Under the pieces are notes generated by a model that saw nothing but the letters and a program-made list of their open reading frames with translations, searched no databases and was not told the DNA's origin. This document shows, in pieces, positions 7,690 to 15,912 of a stretch of 18,663 bases of DNA. The stretch lies in NCBI GenBank assembly GCA_002691085.1, contig NZGX01000074.1, positions 6,823 through 25,485 on the forward strand, given 5' to 3'. How positions within the stretch are numbered: position 1 is the first letter of the stretch; each line of letters opens with the position of its first letter. The position numbers and the translations under genes are program-made. Origin of the DNA: Rhodospirillaceae bacterium. GTDB lineage: Bacteria; Pseudomonadota; Alphaproteobacteria; Rhodospirillales; Rhodospirillaceae.

Positions 7690-8550
7690 TTGTCTATTTT
7701 AAAGTATCTAGAATTATTTAAACTTAGGATAGGGATGTTACTAGCTTTAACAGCTATTGCAGGATATTTCTCTGTAGTTGAAACTTTTCAATTTTATACT
7801 TTTTTTATTCTTTTAGTTTCTATCTTTTTTTGTTCTTCTGGTTCGTCTGTTTTTAATCATTATTATGATCGAGATATAGATAGAAAAATGTCACGAACAA
7901 GAGAAAGGCCATTAGCTGCAGGAGATATGAAAAATCCTATTAATGCACTCTGGATAGCTTTTTCATTTTTATTAATAGGAATTTTTATTTCTTTTTATGC
8001 TCTAAATTTTGTTGTGACAATACATTTGGCTTTGGGTGCTTTCATATACATGTTTGTTTACACAGTTTGGTTAAAAAGGAGACATTGGTCCAATATTGTT
8101 ATTGGAGGAGCATCTGGGAGCTTCCCTCTTTTGGCGGGTGCAGCAGCAGCTAATCCTGAGATTTTTTTTCTACCAATGCTCATGGGAATAACTTTGTTTT
8201 TTTGGACCCCATCTCATTTCTGGGCTTTGGCAATCTTAATAAAAGATGACTATAAAAAAGCGGGTGTCCCCATGCTGCCAGTTGTAGTTGGTGATCATAA
8301 GTGTGCAAAATTTATGATGATAAATACTTTTTTATTACTTTTCTCTTCCATAGTTCCTTATTTTTTTGGCTTATTAGGAATAATTTACTTAATTATTGCT
8401 CTTATATTTGGTTTCTATTTCCTCTGGCTAAATTATAAATTATTGAAAAACCAAAACCATATATTTGCAAGAAAGATGTTTCTTTTCTCTATGGTTTATT
8501 TGGGAGGAATATTTATAGCTATTGTTTTAGATCGTAATTTTGGTATATAG
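7690..8550 (+). CDS. ctaB: protoheme IX farnesyltransferase (heme O synthase)
   Basis: A UbiA-family membrane prenyltransferase that adds a farnesyl group to heme b to give heme O, the precursor of heme a. It has 286 residues and about eight or nine helices. The first Asp-rich motif lies at 56-75 (N-x3-D-x-D-x-D, then SRTRERPL). The block GASGSFPLLAGAAAA is at 141-154 and the second loop KDDYKKAGVPMLP at 185-197. The TTG start is supported by a GAGGG ribosome site 8 bases upstream. The gene lies 37 bases after the oxidase subunit I homologue in the same run. Heme A synthase (ctaA), its usual partner, is not in the window. Confidence 0.96.
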   Translation: MSILKYLELFKLRIGMLLALTAIAGYFSVVETFQFYTFFILLVSIFFCSSGSSVFNHYYDRDIDRKMSRTRERPLAAGDMKNPINALWIAFSFLLIGIFISFYALNFVVTIHLALGAFIYMFVYTVWLKRRHWSNIVIGGASGSFPLLAGAAAANPEIFFLPMLMGITLFFWTPSHFWALAILIKDDYKKAGVPMLPVVVGDHKCAKFMMINTFLLLFSSIVPYFFGLLGIIYLIIALIFGFYFLWLNYKLLKNQNHIFARKMFLFSMVYLGGIFIAIVLDRNFGI

Positions 8551-8589
8551 GGTCAGAATTTATTTAAATAGGCTTCAATAGAATGTTAT

Positions 8590-9384
8590 ATGGAAATGAC
8601 TAGACTAGTTTATAAGGGCCAGATATTGCTCCCTTTTTTTAAAATAAGCCTTTATTGCTTTATTGCAGGTATTATATTTTCAACTTCAAACATTGTTGTT
8701 TTTGCTGAAGATACAAAAAAAACTAACTCTACTCTAGAGTATCAGATGTTTAAGAGAGTCAATGATGCGACTGCAGAGATTGATCCTTTTGCTCTATATC
8801 CCTCAGGGTTGTTTTTTGATGTCTACCGTAAGGGGGATAAAATTGGCTCTCATGAAGTAAAATTTAATTCTCAGGGTGATACATTGGTTGTTACGAGTGA
8901 ATTTAGGCTACGTGTAAAACTAATGTTTGTGGTTGTATATAGGCATTTTTTTAAGTCTGTAGAAAATTGGACTAATAACAATTTGGTATCATTTACATCT
9001 GAAGAAAATGAGAATGGAAAAAAATCAAGTGTTAAAGCTGGTTTAAATAGTGATGGTTTTTTTACTGAGGGAAGAAAGGGCTACTTTGAGAGTAAAAATT
9101 GGCATTTTCCATCTACGCATTGGAATATGAGGATAATCAACTCGAGTACTATTCTCAATGCAATTACTGGCAAGTTAAATAGAGTAAAGATAATTAATCA
9201 TGGCTTTGAAGAGATTGCTGTGCTTGGAGGTGAGATTGAGGCTGAGAGATTTGAGTACACAGGTGAGTTAAGAAATACAAATGTTTGGTACGATAAAACT
9301 AATCGTTGGGTTAGAATGGTATTTACGACAAAAAAGGGTGACACTATAACTTATCTTTGCAGGGAATGTGGGTTAGGTAATTAA
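8590..9384 (+). CDS. secreted DUF6134-like protein of unknown function
   Basis: A 264-residue protein with an N-terminal hydrophobic signal (about residues 17-40, ending VVFA-ED) and a beta-rich periplasmic domain. Blocks typical of DUF6134 are visible: FFDVYRKGDKIGSHEV (about 74-89), VVYRHFFKSVENW, a THWNM block near 177-181, a WYD block, and a terminal GDTITYLC strand. A pair of C-terminal cysteines (CRECG) stands out and could form a disulfide or bind metal. It follows ctaB by 39 bases and precedes the SDR gene by 10, so it is probably co-transcribed with both. The start could instead be the ATG two codons in. Biochemical function is not known to me. Confidence 0.7.
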   Translation: MEMTRLVYKGQILLPFFKISLYCFIAGIIFSTSNIVVFAEDTKKTNSTLEYQMFKRVNDATAEIDPFALYPSGLFFDVYRKGDKIGSHEVKFNSQGDTLVVTSEFRLRVKLMFVVVYRHFFKSVENWTNNNLVSFTSEENENGKKSSVKAGLNSDGFFTEGRKGYFESKNWHFPSTHWNMRIINSSTILNAITGKLNRVKIINHGFEEIAVLGGEIEAERFEYTGELRNTNVWYDKTNRWVRMVFTTKKGDTITYLCRECGLGN

Positions 9385-9394
9385 TAGAAATTAG

Positions 9395-10156
9395 ATGAAA
9401 AAACTTCTTTGGATCACAGGTGCAGGTAAAGGCATAGGCAGGGCTGTTGCTCAGCATTATGCTCAAAAAGGATGGCATGTAGCAGTATCTTCAAGAACTC
9501 AAAACGATCTGATTTCATTGAAAGAACAGACTAAAAGTTTGTTAGGCAAAGACTTAATACATTGTTATCCATTAGATATCACCTCGAAAGAATCTTATGA
9601 AGAAGTTTATCAAAAAATAAAGTCTCAGTTAAAGATTCCAGATCAGCTAATTTTTAATGCAGGGACACATATCCCTTCTCCAGCAATAAGCTTTTCTAGT
9701 CGTATTTATGAAAAATTAATGACAGTAAATTATTTTGGAACCCTCTATGGGGTTGAAACTGTAATTGCAGATTTATTAGATAATAATAAAGGACATATTG
9801 GTATTGTTTCTTCAGTAGCAGGGTATAGAGGTTTGCCAAATAGTTCTGCATACGGTGCAAGTAAGGCAGCCCTTATTAATTTTTGTGAATCTCTAAGAAT
9901 TGATTTAGATAAAACTAATATTAATATCTCAATTATAAACCCTGGTTTTGTTAAAACACCACTTACTGATAAAAATGATTTTAGTATGCCATTTATAATT
10001 AGTGCTGAAAAAGCTGCTGCAATTATTTTTAAAGGTATGGAAGAAAAGAGATTTGAAATAGCTTTCCCAAGACTTTTTGTAAGTTTTCTAAAATTACTAA
10101 GAATTATTCCTTATTTCATTTATTTCAGAATAGTAAAGAAATACACTAATGTCTGA
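9395..10156 (+). CDS. short-chain dehydrogenase/reductase
   Basis: A 253-residue classical SDR with a Rossmann fold. The cofactor motif TGAGKGIG is at 8-15, NAG is at 88-90, and the catalytic Ser140, Tyr153 and Lys157 lie in the SSVAGYRG...YGASK region. The Arg in the SSR block after beta-2 (about residue 34) suggests NADP(H). A hydrophobic C-terminal tail (about 225-245) may bring it to the membrane. Its last 8 bases overlap the next gene. SDR plus NTF2-like pairs are common in RpoE-ChrR regulated lipid clusters, and this pair lies opposite such a cluster. The substrate is probably a lipid-linked alcohol or ketone, but that is inference. Confidence 0.85.
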   Translation: MKKLLWITGAGKGIGRAVAQHYAQKGWHVAVSSRTQNDLISLKEQTKSLLGKDLIHCYPLDITSKESYEEVYQKIKSQLKIPDQLIFNAGTHIPSPAISFSSRIYEKLMTVNYFGTLYGVETVIADLLDNNKGHIGIVSSVAGYRGLPNSSAYGASKAALINFCESLRIDLDKTNINISIINPGFVKTPLTDKNDFSMPFIISAEKAAAIIFKGMEEKRFEIAFPRLFVSFLKLLRIIPYFIYFRIVKKYTNV

Positions 10157-10580
10157 AGCTAGAATTCTAGAATATATTAAGTTTTTTGAGGAGTTATCAT
10201 TAGATAGCTTGTCAACCATGAACTTAATCATCCATGATGATATTCATTTTAGAGACCCTTTTAATGATACAATAGGTATTGTTGCCTATACATTAATTTT
10301 GGAGGATATGTTTAAGAAAGTCCCGGATATAAAATTTGTTGTTAAAAGCTATTCCTTGAATCATAAAGTAGCTTTTCTCAAGTGGGAGTCTATTGCCAAT
10401 TCAACAAAGCTGGGAAAGCCATGGATTATAGAAGGAATGAGTGAAATACAATTTTCTTCAGATAACAAGGTTATAGAACATATAGACTACTGGGACTCTT
10501 CTAGGCACTTTTACGAACATTTACCTATATTAGGTCGTGTATTGAAATTTATTCGGCGGCTTGTTTCTGCAAAAAAATAG
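10149..10580 (+). CDS. NTF2/SnoaL-like family protein
   Basis: A 143-residue alpha+beta cone-fold protein. The hallmarks are an N-terminal helix (FFEELSLDSL), then DIHFRDPFND, a central helix ending DMFKKVPDI, and beta strands with FLKWES, GMSEIQF and IEHIDYWDS. This pattern matches the nuclear transport factor 2 family proteins found in ChrR-linked stress operons. It overlaps the SDR gene by 8 bases, indicating translational coupling, so the two probably act together. Its 3' end overlaps the end of the DUF3833 gene on the other strand by 32 bases. The reaction, if it has one, cannot be told from sequence. Confidence 0.8.
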   Translation: MSEARILEYIKFFEELSLDSLSTMNLIIHDDIHFRDPFNDTIGIVAYTLILEDMFKKVPDIKFVVKSYSLNHKVAFLKWESIANSTKLGKPWIIEGMSEIQFSSDNKVIEHIDYWDSSRHFYEHLPILGRVLKFIRRLVSAKK

Positions 10581-11124
10581 AATTGCTAACTTCATTATTA
10601 TTTTTTTGAAATGATAACGTTACTACGCCAAGCTGAATGCCCCACTTGGAAATTTCGGCACGATTGAGAAGAACTCCATTGGGTTGCAAATACATCCAAT
10701 CATTGAATTTAACTCTGTAAGAACTACCACCAACTTTTAGATCCATCTCATATGTCCAGTTAAGCGCATTTCCAAAAGTACTACCTTTGGCCTCACCAAT
10801 AACATCGTCAGCTGTGCCTTTGTATGTGTTGTTGTTAATCTTAGTGATTTTCCAAATTCTTCTGTCTATTTCACCGTCGGCATAGACAAAATTTTCATCA
10901 AGTATAAGCATCTCTCCGTCCCAAGAACCACTAATATCTACCAAAAATTGTCTTTTTAGGTTGCCAAAACGATCATGGAACATCCCCCAGGCTTTTGTTT
11001 GCCCGACAAAATAATCCTCAAGAACTAGTCTTGGTTGTTGACCAATAAAATCTTCAGTTTTCATATTACTACTACAACCTGATATTAGAAAGATAAGCGC
11101 AAACAAAAAAAGTTTTTTAAACAT
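10549..11124 (-). CDS. DUF3833 family lipoprotein
   Basis: A 191-residue exported lipoprotein. A lipobox LISGC puts the lipidated cysteine at residue 17, and the mature part is beta-rich and lipocalin-like. Family blocks visible are LEDYFVGQTKAWGMFHDRFGN, LDENFVYADGEIDRRIW, and YRVKFNDWMYLQPNGVLLNRAEISKWGI. DUF3833 members are usually found with CFA-synthase-like and DUF1365 genes in RpoE-ChrR regulons, and this one ends such an operon. Its fold and place suggest binding or moving a modified lipid in the periplasm or outer membrane (inference). The start has an AGGA ribosome site. Its last 32 bases are antisense to the NTF2-like gene. Confidence 0.85.
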   Translation of the reverse strand: MFKKLFLFALIFLISGCSSNMKTEDFIGQQPRLVLEDYFVGQTKAWGMFHDRFGNLKRQFLVDISGSWDGEMLILDENFVYADGEIDRRIWKITKINNNTYKGTADDVIGEAKGSTFGNALNWTYEMDLKVGGSSYRVKFNDWMYLQPNGVLLNRAEISKWGIQLGVVTLSFQKNNNEVSNSIFLQKQAAE

Positions 11125-11143
11125 GATATTCCTATCTCAAAGT

Positions 11144-12460
11144 TTAGCTTTTTAGCCTACGTAAAATTATCTCCAACCTTTCTCTGTTAATGGGGAAAGA
11201 CCATACTAGACTTATTGAAACTAATTTGAATACGATAGGTAATCCAGCATAGATCACAGTTAGTGCTCGTATAGCGGACGGGTCATTAGTTTCTTTCATT
11301 GAAAAACCAAGGTATTCAAGAAGTGGAAAGGAAATTCCAACAGCTAAAGCTAATGCGAGTTTGGTTGACATGCTCCAGGTTGCAAAACAAACTCCAGCAC
11401 GAGACTCTCTATTTTTCAATTTGTCATAATCTATAACATCTGCCTGCATAGATGGAGGTAACGCCATGTCTGCACCGAAGCCCATACCTGTTATTACACA
11501 TATAATGGCAAACGCGTTTATGTCTCCCGGTTTAATTGTTAGGACAAATGCAAATGCTAAACATGTCATTATCATTGCATATGACCATACTTTATGTTTT
11601 CCATAAGCATTACTTAATTTTACCCATCCGGGTATTGAAATTATTCCAAAAAGGAAATAGAGCAGAATGAGAAATGATTGATCTGCTTTGCTAATATTTA
11701 GTCCATAATCCATATATATTATAAACAAGGATGCGGGTATTCCATTCGCTAAGCCATTTAGAAACCATGCAGTAACAAGTCTCAAAAAAGGTTTATTATC
11801 TTTTAGTGTTATTATTGATTTGTAGTATTTCTTCTTGGGCTTGTGATTTAAATAAATAGTATTTTTTTCACTAACATTTTTTAAAAGCACAAAAATACCA
11901 ATAGCACCAAATAAAATTGTTCCCCATACAACTGCCATTAAACCTATATTTTCTTCGAATCCAAATGTAGGTAACAGGACTGGAATTGTTCCAGCAATAA
12001 GAATTCCGAATATTGTTAGTGCCTCTCTCATTCCTGTGATTTTAGAACGCTCACTATAATCACTACTCAGTTCTGCTCCCCAAGCAATGTAGGGAACTGA
12101 GATCATTGTCCAACCTAGGTAAAGACAAATTACCCAAGCAAACAAAAAATAAATCGAAGGTTCATTAGATGGGTTAAAAAGAAAGTAAAGTGAAAATCCA
12201 CATATTATTGATCCAATAAATATCCAAGGTTTTCTTTTGCCAAATTTAGTTTCTTTGTTATCGCTGAGGTATCCTATTATTGGGTCTGAAACAACATCTA
12301 ACGTCCTTGCAATTAAAAGCACAAAGCCTGTAGTAGCAAGTCCTAGGCTTGATGCATATAAAGAAGGTAAGTAAATAAATGCAGGAATTGTTGGCATTGC
12401 CAAAGCAAAAGCTGGTAAGCTGTAATAAAAATAATATTTGTTATTTTGTTTAGATTTCAT
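11144..12460 (-). CDS. MFS transporter of the GPH (MelB-like) type
   Basis: A 438-residue, twelve-helix inner-membrane transporter. The N-terminal half carries the GPH signature: ARTLDVVSDPIIGYLSD at 51-67, with Asp55 and Asp59 matching the cation-site aspartates of MelB, followed by KFGKRKPW at 72-79. A second conserved stretch is GFGADMALPPSMQADVIDYD, typical of GPH proteins. Related transporters are usually annotated as sugar:cation symporters. In this lipid-modifying operon a lipid or lipid-derived substrate, or a flippase-like job, is more plausible (MFSD2-like lysolipid carriers share this fold), but this is inference. It sits 25 bases after the CFA-like gene and 19 before DUF3833. There is no clear ribosome site. 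Confidence 0.85.
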   Translation of the reverse strand: MKSKQNNKYYFYYSLPAFALAMPTIPAFIYLPSLYASSLGLATTGFVLLIARTLDVVSDPIIGYLSDNKETKFGKRKPWIFIGSIICGFSLYFLFNPSNEPSIYFLFAWVICLYLGWTMISVPYIAWGAELSSDYSERSKITGMREALTIFGILIAGTIPVLLPTFGFEENIGLMAVVWGTILFGAIGIFVLLKNVSEKNTIYLNHKPKKKYYKSIITLKDNKPFLRLVTAWFLNGLANGIPASLFIIYMDYGLNISKADQSFLILLYFLFGIISIPGWVKLSNAYGKHKVWSYAMIMTCLAFAFVLTIKPGDINAFAIICVITGMGFGADMALPPSMQADVIDYDKLKNRESRAGVCFATWSMSTKLALALAVGISFPLLEYLGFSMKETNDPSAIRALTVIYAGLPIVFKLVSISLVWSFPINRERLEIILRRLKS

Positions 12461-12485
12461 AAGGAGCTTAGAATTTACTTTTTAT

Positions 12486-13658
12486 TTAATAAGAAGAAAT
12501 TTTAAATTGCCCAACATCAATTGATTTAGCCTTGAATCCACCTTCACAATAAGCAAGATACATTTCCCATGTACGTTTAAATCTATCATCAAACCCAAGC
12601 TTTTCAATTCGTGACCATGCATTTATAAAACTATTTCGCCATTCGTTTAGCGTTCGTGCATAGCTCTTCCCAAAGGTTTCGATAGTATCAATCTTCAGAT
12701 TGGCTTTTTTGATTTCTTGTTTTAAAACAGCAATTGATGGAACCATACCCCCAGGAAAAATATAACTTTGAATAAAATCTGCACTGTACCTGTATCTCTC
12801 AAATGAAGCATCTTCAATAGTAATTATTTGCAAGGCAGCACTTCCATCTTTAGGTAATTTATTCTTTATCATTTTGAAGTATCTTGGCCAGTTTGACTCT
12901 CCGATTGCCTCAAACATTTCAATTGATGCTATTCGATCAAAATGTCCTTCAACATCTCTAAAATCTTGTAATTTTAATTCTATCTTTTCAGATAATCCTA
13001 GATTATAAATTTTTTCTCGAGCAAAGTTTAATTGTTCTTTAGATAGTGTCAGTCCTGTAACTTTACATCCATATTCTTTAGCTGCGTACTCAGCAAATCC
13101 TCCCCATCCGAAACCAATCTCTAAAAGTTTGTGCTCAGGCTTTAACTCGAGAAGGTTTGCGATCTTATTATACTTACTTTTTTGTGCTTCAAAGAGAGTC
13201 TGGTTTTCATCAGAAAAGAATGCTGAGGAGTAAGTCATTGATTGATCAAGCCACTCTTTATAGAAATCATTTCCAAGGTCATAATGAGCAGATATGTTTT
13301 TTCTAGCACCTCTTCTTGTGTTAATATTACTCAAATGCATAACTCTTCTTGCAAGCTTATGCCAAGCACCTTTTACTTTATGAGTTCCTGCGGAAGGTCT
13401 ATTAATGACAGCAATCTCGACAACTTTAGCAGGGTTTGGACTTATCCAATCTTCATCAAGGTAGGATTCTACAAATCCAAAATCCCCTTGAGTGATTAAA
13501 CGCCTTACCGCTCTCCAATTTTTAATGATAAGCTCAGCTTCAGGTTCACCTCCAGGTCCGAGGAGGTATGTTTTATTATCGGGTAGGGTAAGTTTCATTT
13601 GTCCTATATTGATTTTGCTTATTATCCCTAATATTTTTTGTGCAAGTTTAATTTTCAT
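12486..13658 (-). CDS. CFA-synthase-like phospholipid fatty-acid methyltransferase (UfaM-like candidate)
   Basis: A SAM-dependent enzyme of the cyclopropane-fatty-acyl-phospholipid synthase family. It methylates the double bond of fatty acids already in membrane lipid. The SAM motif EIGFGWGG is at 188-195 (counted from the upstream TTG start), followed by GLTLSKEQ. Two bicarbonate-site residues of E. coli CFA synthase are changed: Cys139 is Ser153 (YSSAFF) and His266 is Gln285 (ALQII). Glu258 (MFEAIG), Ile287 and Tyr375 remain. Without the usual base the carbocation may lose a proton elsewhere, giving a methylated alkene as with UfaM of furan fatty acid synthesis. I chose ATG 13658 because a GGA precedes it; a TTG at 13682 would add 8 residues. 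DUF1365 lies immediately upstream. Confidence 0.88.
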   Translation of the reverse strand: MKIKLAQKILGIISKINIGQMKLTLPDNKTYLLGPGGEPEAELIIKNWRAVRRLITQGDFGFVESYLDEDWISPNPAKVVEIAVINRPSAGTHKVKGAWHKLARRVMHLSNINTRRGARKNISAHYDLGNDFYKEWLDQSMTYSSAFFSDENQTLFEAQKSKYNKIANLLELKPEHKLLEIGFGWGGFAEYAAKEYGCKVTGLTLSKEQLNFAREKIYNLGLSEKIELKLQDFRDVEGHFDRIASIEMFEAIGESNWPRYFKMIKNKLPKDGSAALQIITIEDASFERYRYSADFIQSYIFPGGMVPSIAVLKQEIKKANLKIDTIETFGKSYARTLNEWRNSFINAWSRIEKLGFDDRFKRTWEMYLAYCEGGFKAKSIDVGQFKISSY

Positions 13659-13689
13659 AAAAACATCCAAATATCTTATCAATTTGTTT

Positions 13690-14493
13690 TCAATTATAAT
13701 TCTTTATTTTAGTTAATGTTACTAAATTAGTTGGAGGAGGTGGTTTTTTTACTAACGGTATGCCTTTACCCCATATTTTTAAGGCCTCCCAGTGGATGCC
13801 TGCAATAACTTTTATGGTCATAAGTGGGTAGAAAAAAAACAATCTTATAATAGTCCATTTATTAAGCTTTTTATTTTTTCCACTGAAAGAGGCAAAAAGA
13901 AGAGGGCCATTTTTGTCAGTTTCATTTATTGAGATTTCAATTCGGTCAGTAGGTGATTTTACCTTAAAACTATAGTCCATATTCATTTTGATAAAGGGCG
14001 AGACATAAAAACATTTCTTTGCTTCATGTCGGATAAAATTTTTTAATTTATTTTCAACTTTACAAAAATAAAAATGCTTTTCTCCAAAGGTATTTGAGAC
14101 CTCATGGATAATTGCAATTAAAACTCCCTTATCATCGTAACAAAAATAATTACATATAGGATTAAATATATAACCAAGTATTCTTGGATAACATAGGAGT
14201 TTAATTTTCCCTACGGGAGTATTTATTCCGTTGTCATTTATAAGTTTCCTAATCCAGGATTTTAGAGACATGTTATTTGTTGATCCATAATCTCTATCAT
14301 AAAAGCTCATCAAGGAGATAGAGTTATGTCCGAAACCAAATACTTTTTCTTTCAATAAAGGCAATTCATCTAAATCTATAAAAAGGCAAAAGACATTATA
14401 TTTTAGTTTATGTTTTTTAGGCTTGATACGGTTATGGAGAACATAACCTTCATAGACTGAAGAGGAACAAGATTCTGATGTAGAATTACTCAT
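13690..14493 (-). CDS. DUF1365 family protein
   Basis: A 267-residue protein with the DUF1365 landmarks. These are VYEGYVLHNRIKPKKHKLKY (about 13-32), FIDLDELP, SFYDRDYG, a KIKLLCYPRILGYIFNP block, VSNTFGEKH, FYVSPFI, and a HWEALKIWGKG block near the C-terminus. Its start overlaps the stop of the FAD oxidoreductase gene (ATGA), so the two are translationally coupled, and the CFA-like gene follows closely. This trio is a widely conserved unit in RpoE-ChrR regulons. The chemistry is not established to my knowledge. A role in oxygenating or desaturating the methylated acyl chain is plausible from context only. The C-terminal half has one hydrophobic stretch (IIRLFFFYPLMTIKVIAGI) that may bind membrane. 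Confidence 0.88.
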   Translation of the reverse strand: MSNSTSESCSSSVYEGYVLHNRIKPKKHKLKYNVFCLFIDLDELPLLKEKVFGFGHNSISLMSFYDRDYGSTNNMSLKSWIRKLINDNGINTPVGKIKLLCYPRILGYIFNPICNYFCYDDKGVLIAIIHEVSNTFGEKHFYFCKVENKLKNFIRHEAKKCFYVSPFIKMNMDYSFKVKSPTDRIEISINETDKNGPLLFASFSGKNKKLNKWTIIRLFFFYPLMTIKVIAGIHWEALKIWGKGIPLVKKPPPPTNLVTLTKIKNYN

Positions 14494-15821
14494 TTCAAAA
14501 TACGTCCTGACTCATTTTTAACAGTCCATGGTCTTTTACTGCCACCTAAACTTTCTGCAACATACAGTCCTGATTGAATACCATCCTCATGAAATCCGTA
14601 TCCAAAATACGCACCACAATACCATACGCCTCCTTTTCCTTGAATTGATAATAATTCTTTTTGAGCCTTTATTGCATTGAAATCAAATATGGGATGGTCA
14701 TAATTAAACTCTTTGATTATTGAGTCATTTTTTGGGGCTTCTTCTGGATTTAGAGAAACAAAAAGAGGATAGTTGTAATCAATATTTTGCAGTTTATTCA
14801 TCCAATACGTTAAAGATACTTTATTATCAAAATGTTTATTTTTCGATGATTTGTAATTCCAGCTTGACCAAGCACTCTTATTTTTTGGCATCGCTCTATG
14901 ATCAGTATGTAAAAAAGCATGACTGTTTTCATAACGGATTTTATTTAATATATTTATTTCATTTTCATTAGGCTTATGAAGTATTTTCAAAGCCTCATTT
15001 GGGTGAGTGGCTATGACCGCGTGATCAAATTTATTTTCTTTTCCATTTTCTGAGTTAATGATTATTCCATTACTGTTTCTAATAACAGTTTTTACAGCAT
15101 TTTTTATTTCCAAATTTCCAGGGAAATTCGCTATTATTTTTTTTACGTAAGCTTGACTCCCATTAGTTACAGTTCTCCATTTGGGTCTCTTTTTAATGTT
15201 TAGTTCCAATAAACCATGGTTATAAAAAAAATTAATAAATGATTTAATGGGGAATTTTTCTATTTCTGAGTTTGTTGCCGACCAAATAGAGCCTGCAACT
15301 GGATAAATGTGGTCTTTAATAAAACTTTTATTATATTTATTTGCTTTTAAGTATTCTCCTAATGAAATTGATCCTATTTCTTTATTATCCATCTCCTTGG
15401 GGCAAGATTTGTAAAATCTAATTATCCCATAAACCATTTTCCAGAATCTTGGGTTCAGTATATTTTTCTTCTGAGCAAGAAGACCCCTTATTCCTGAGCC
15501 TGAGTACTCAAATTCACCATTATCCATGGATGCTGAAAAAGACATATTACTTGGTTCAGTTTTAATATCTAAATGCTTAAAGAAGGCAGTTAGATTAGGA
15601 TAATTTAGTTCATTATAAACAATAAAACCGGTGTCTACATTAATCTCTGGGTTCTTACCCAATTTCCCCATAGGGATATTAATTGTATTTGAATGCCCCC
15701 CAAACTTATCATTTTTTTCAAAAATAGTTACCTTATGTTTTTTTGCTAAAAGCCAGGCTGCAGAGAGCCCAGATATCCCGCTTCCGATCACTGCTATCTC
15801 TTTTTTTGCTGATTCTGCCAT
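14490..15821 (-). CDS. FAD-dependent oxidoreductase (amine-oxidase fold, COG2907 type)
   Basis: A 443-residue flavoprotein. The N-terminal dinucleotide motif AVIGSGISGLSAAWLL has its glycines at 13, 15 and 18, Glu35 ends the second strand, and a GG follows at 41-42. The C-terminal block WYCGAYFGYGFHEDG, followed by a QSGL segment, is diagnostic of the NAD/FAD-binding proteins that accompany DUF1365 and CFA-like genes. Furan fatty acid synthesis in Rhodobacter sphaeroides needs a fatty-acid desaturase, UfaD; a flavoprotein of this kind is a reasonable candidate, but I cannot confirm the match. It is the first gene of the minus-strand operon, divergent from the sigma factor across a 91-base gap, which places its promoter next to that of the regulator. 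Confidence 0.87.
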   Translation of the reverse strand: MAESAKKEIAVIGSGISGLSAAWLLAKKHKVTIFEKNDKFGGHSNTINIPMGKLGKNPEINVDTGFIVYNELNYPNLTAFFKHLDIKTEPSNMSFSASMDNGEFEYSGSGIRGLLAQKKNILNPRFWKMVYGIIRFYKSCPKEMDNKEIGSISLGEYLKANKYNKSFIKDHIYPVAGSIWSATNSEIEKFPIKSFINFFYNHGLLELNIKKRPKWRTVTNGSQAYVKKIIANFPGNLEIKNAVKTVIRNSNGIIINSENGKENKFDHAVIATHPNEALKILHKPNENEINILNKIRYENSHAFLHTDHRAMPKNKSAWSSWNYKSSKNKHFDNKVSLTYWMNKLQNIDYNYPLFVSLNPEEAPKNDSIIKEFNYDHPIFDFNAIKAQKELLSIQGKGGVWYCGAYFGYGFHEDGIQSGLYVAESLGGSKRPWTVKNESGRILK

Positions 15822-15852
15822 TTTTAGCCCTAAATTTAATAATATTTTATTA

Positions 15853-15878
15853 AGATCTGTTTAATTACGCTAGACGTA
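15853..15878 (+). promoter_or_regulatory. candidate ECF (RpoE-type) autoregulatory promoter of the sigma/anti-sigma operon
   Basis: AGATCT (15853-15858), 16 bases, then CGTA (15875-15878). This resembles the TGATC-type -35 and CGTA/TAA-type -10 elements described for RpoE-ChrR (ECF11) sigma factors, with one -35 mismatch. Transcription would begin about 28 bases before the GTG start. A weaker candidate for the divergent operon, TTATCC then CGTT after 18 bases, is readable on the minus strand in the same gap. Both are by-eye matches. Confidence 0.35.
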
Positions 15879-15912
15879 TAGAACGCATAAACAATTAACT
15901 CGAGGATAACAA

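Noticed and set aside
14280..14285. TGATCC as an ECF11 -35 element
   Set aside because: It lies inside the DUF1365 coding sequence on the opposite strand and no CGTA or TAA-type -10 follows at 16-18 bases; similar in-gene TGATCC hits (for example in the DUF6134-like gene) fail in the same way.
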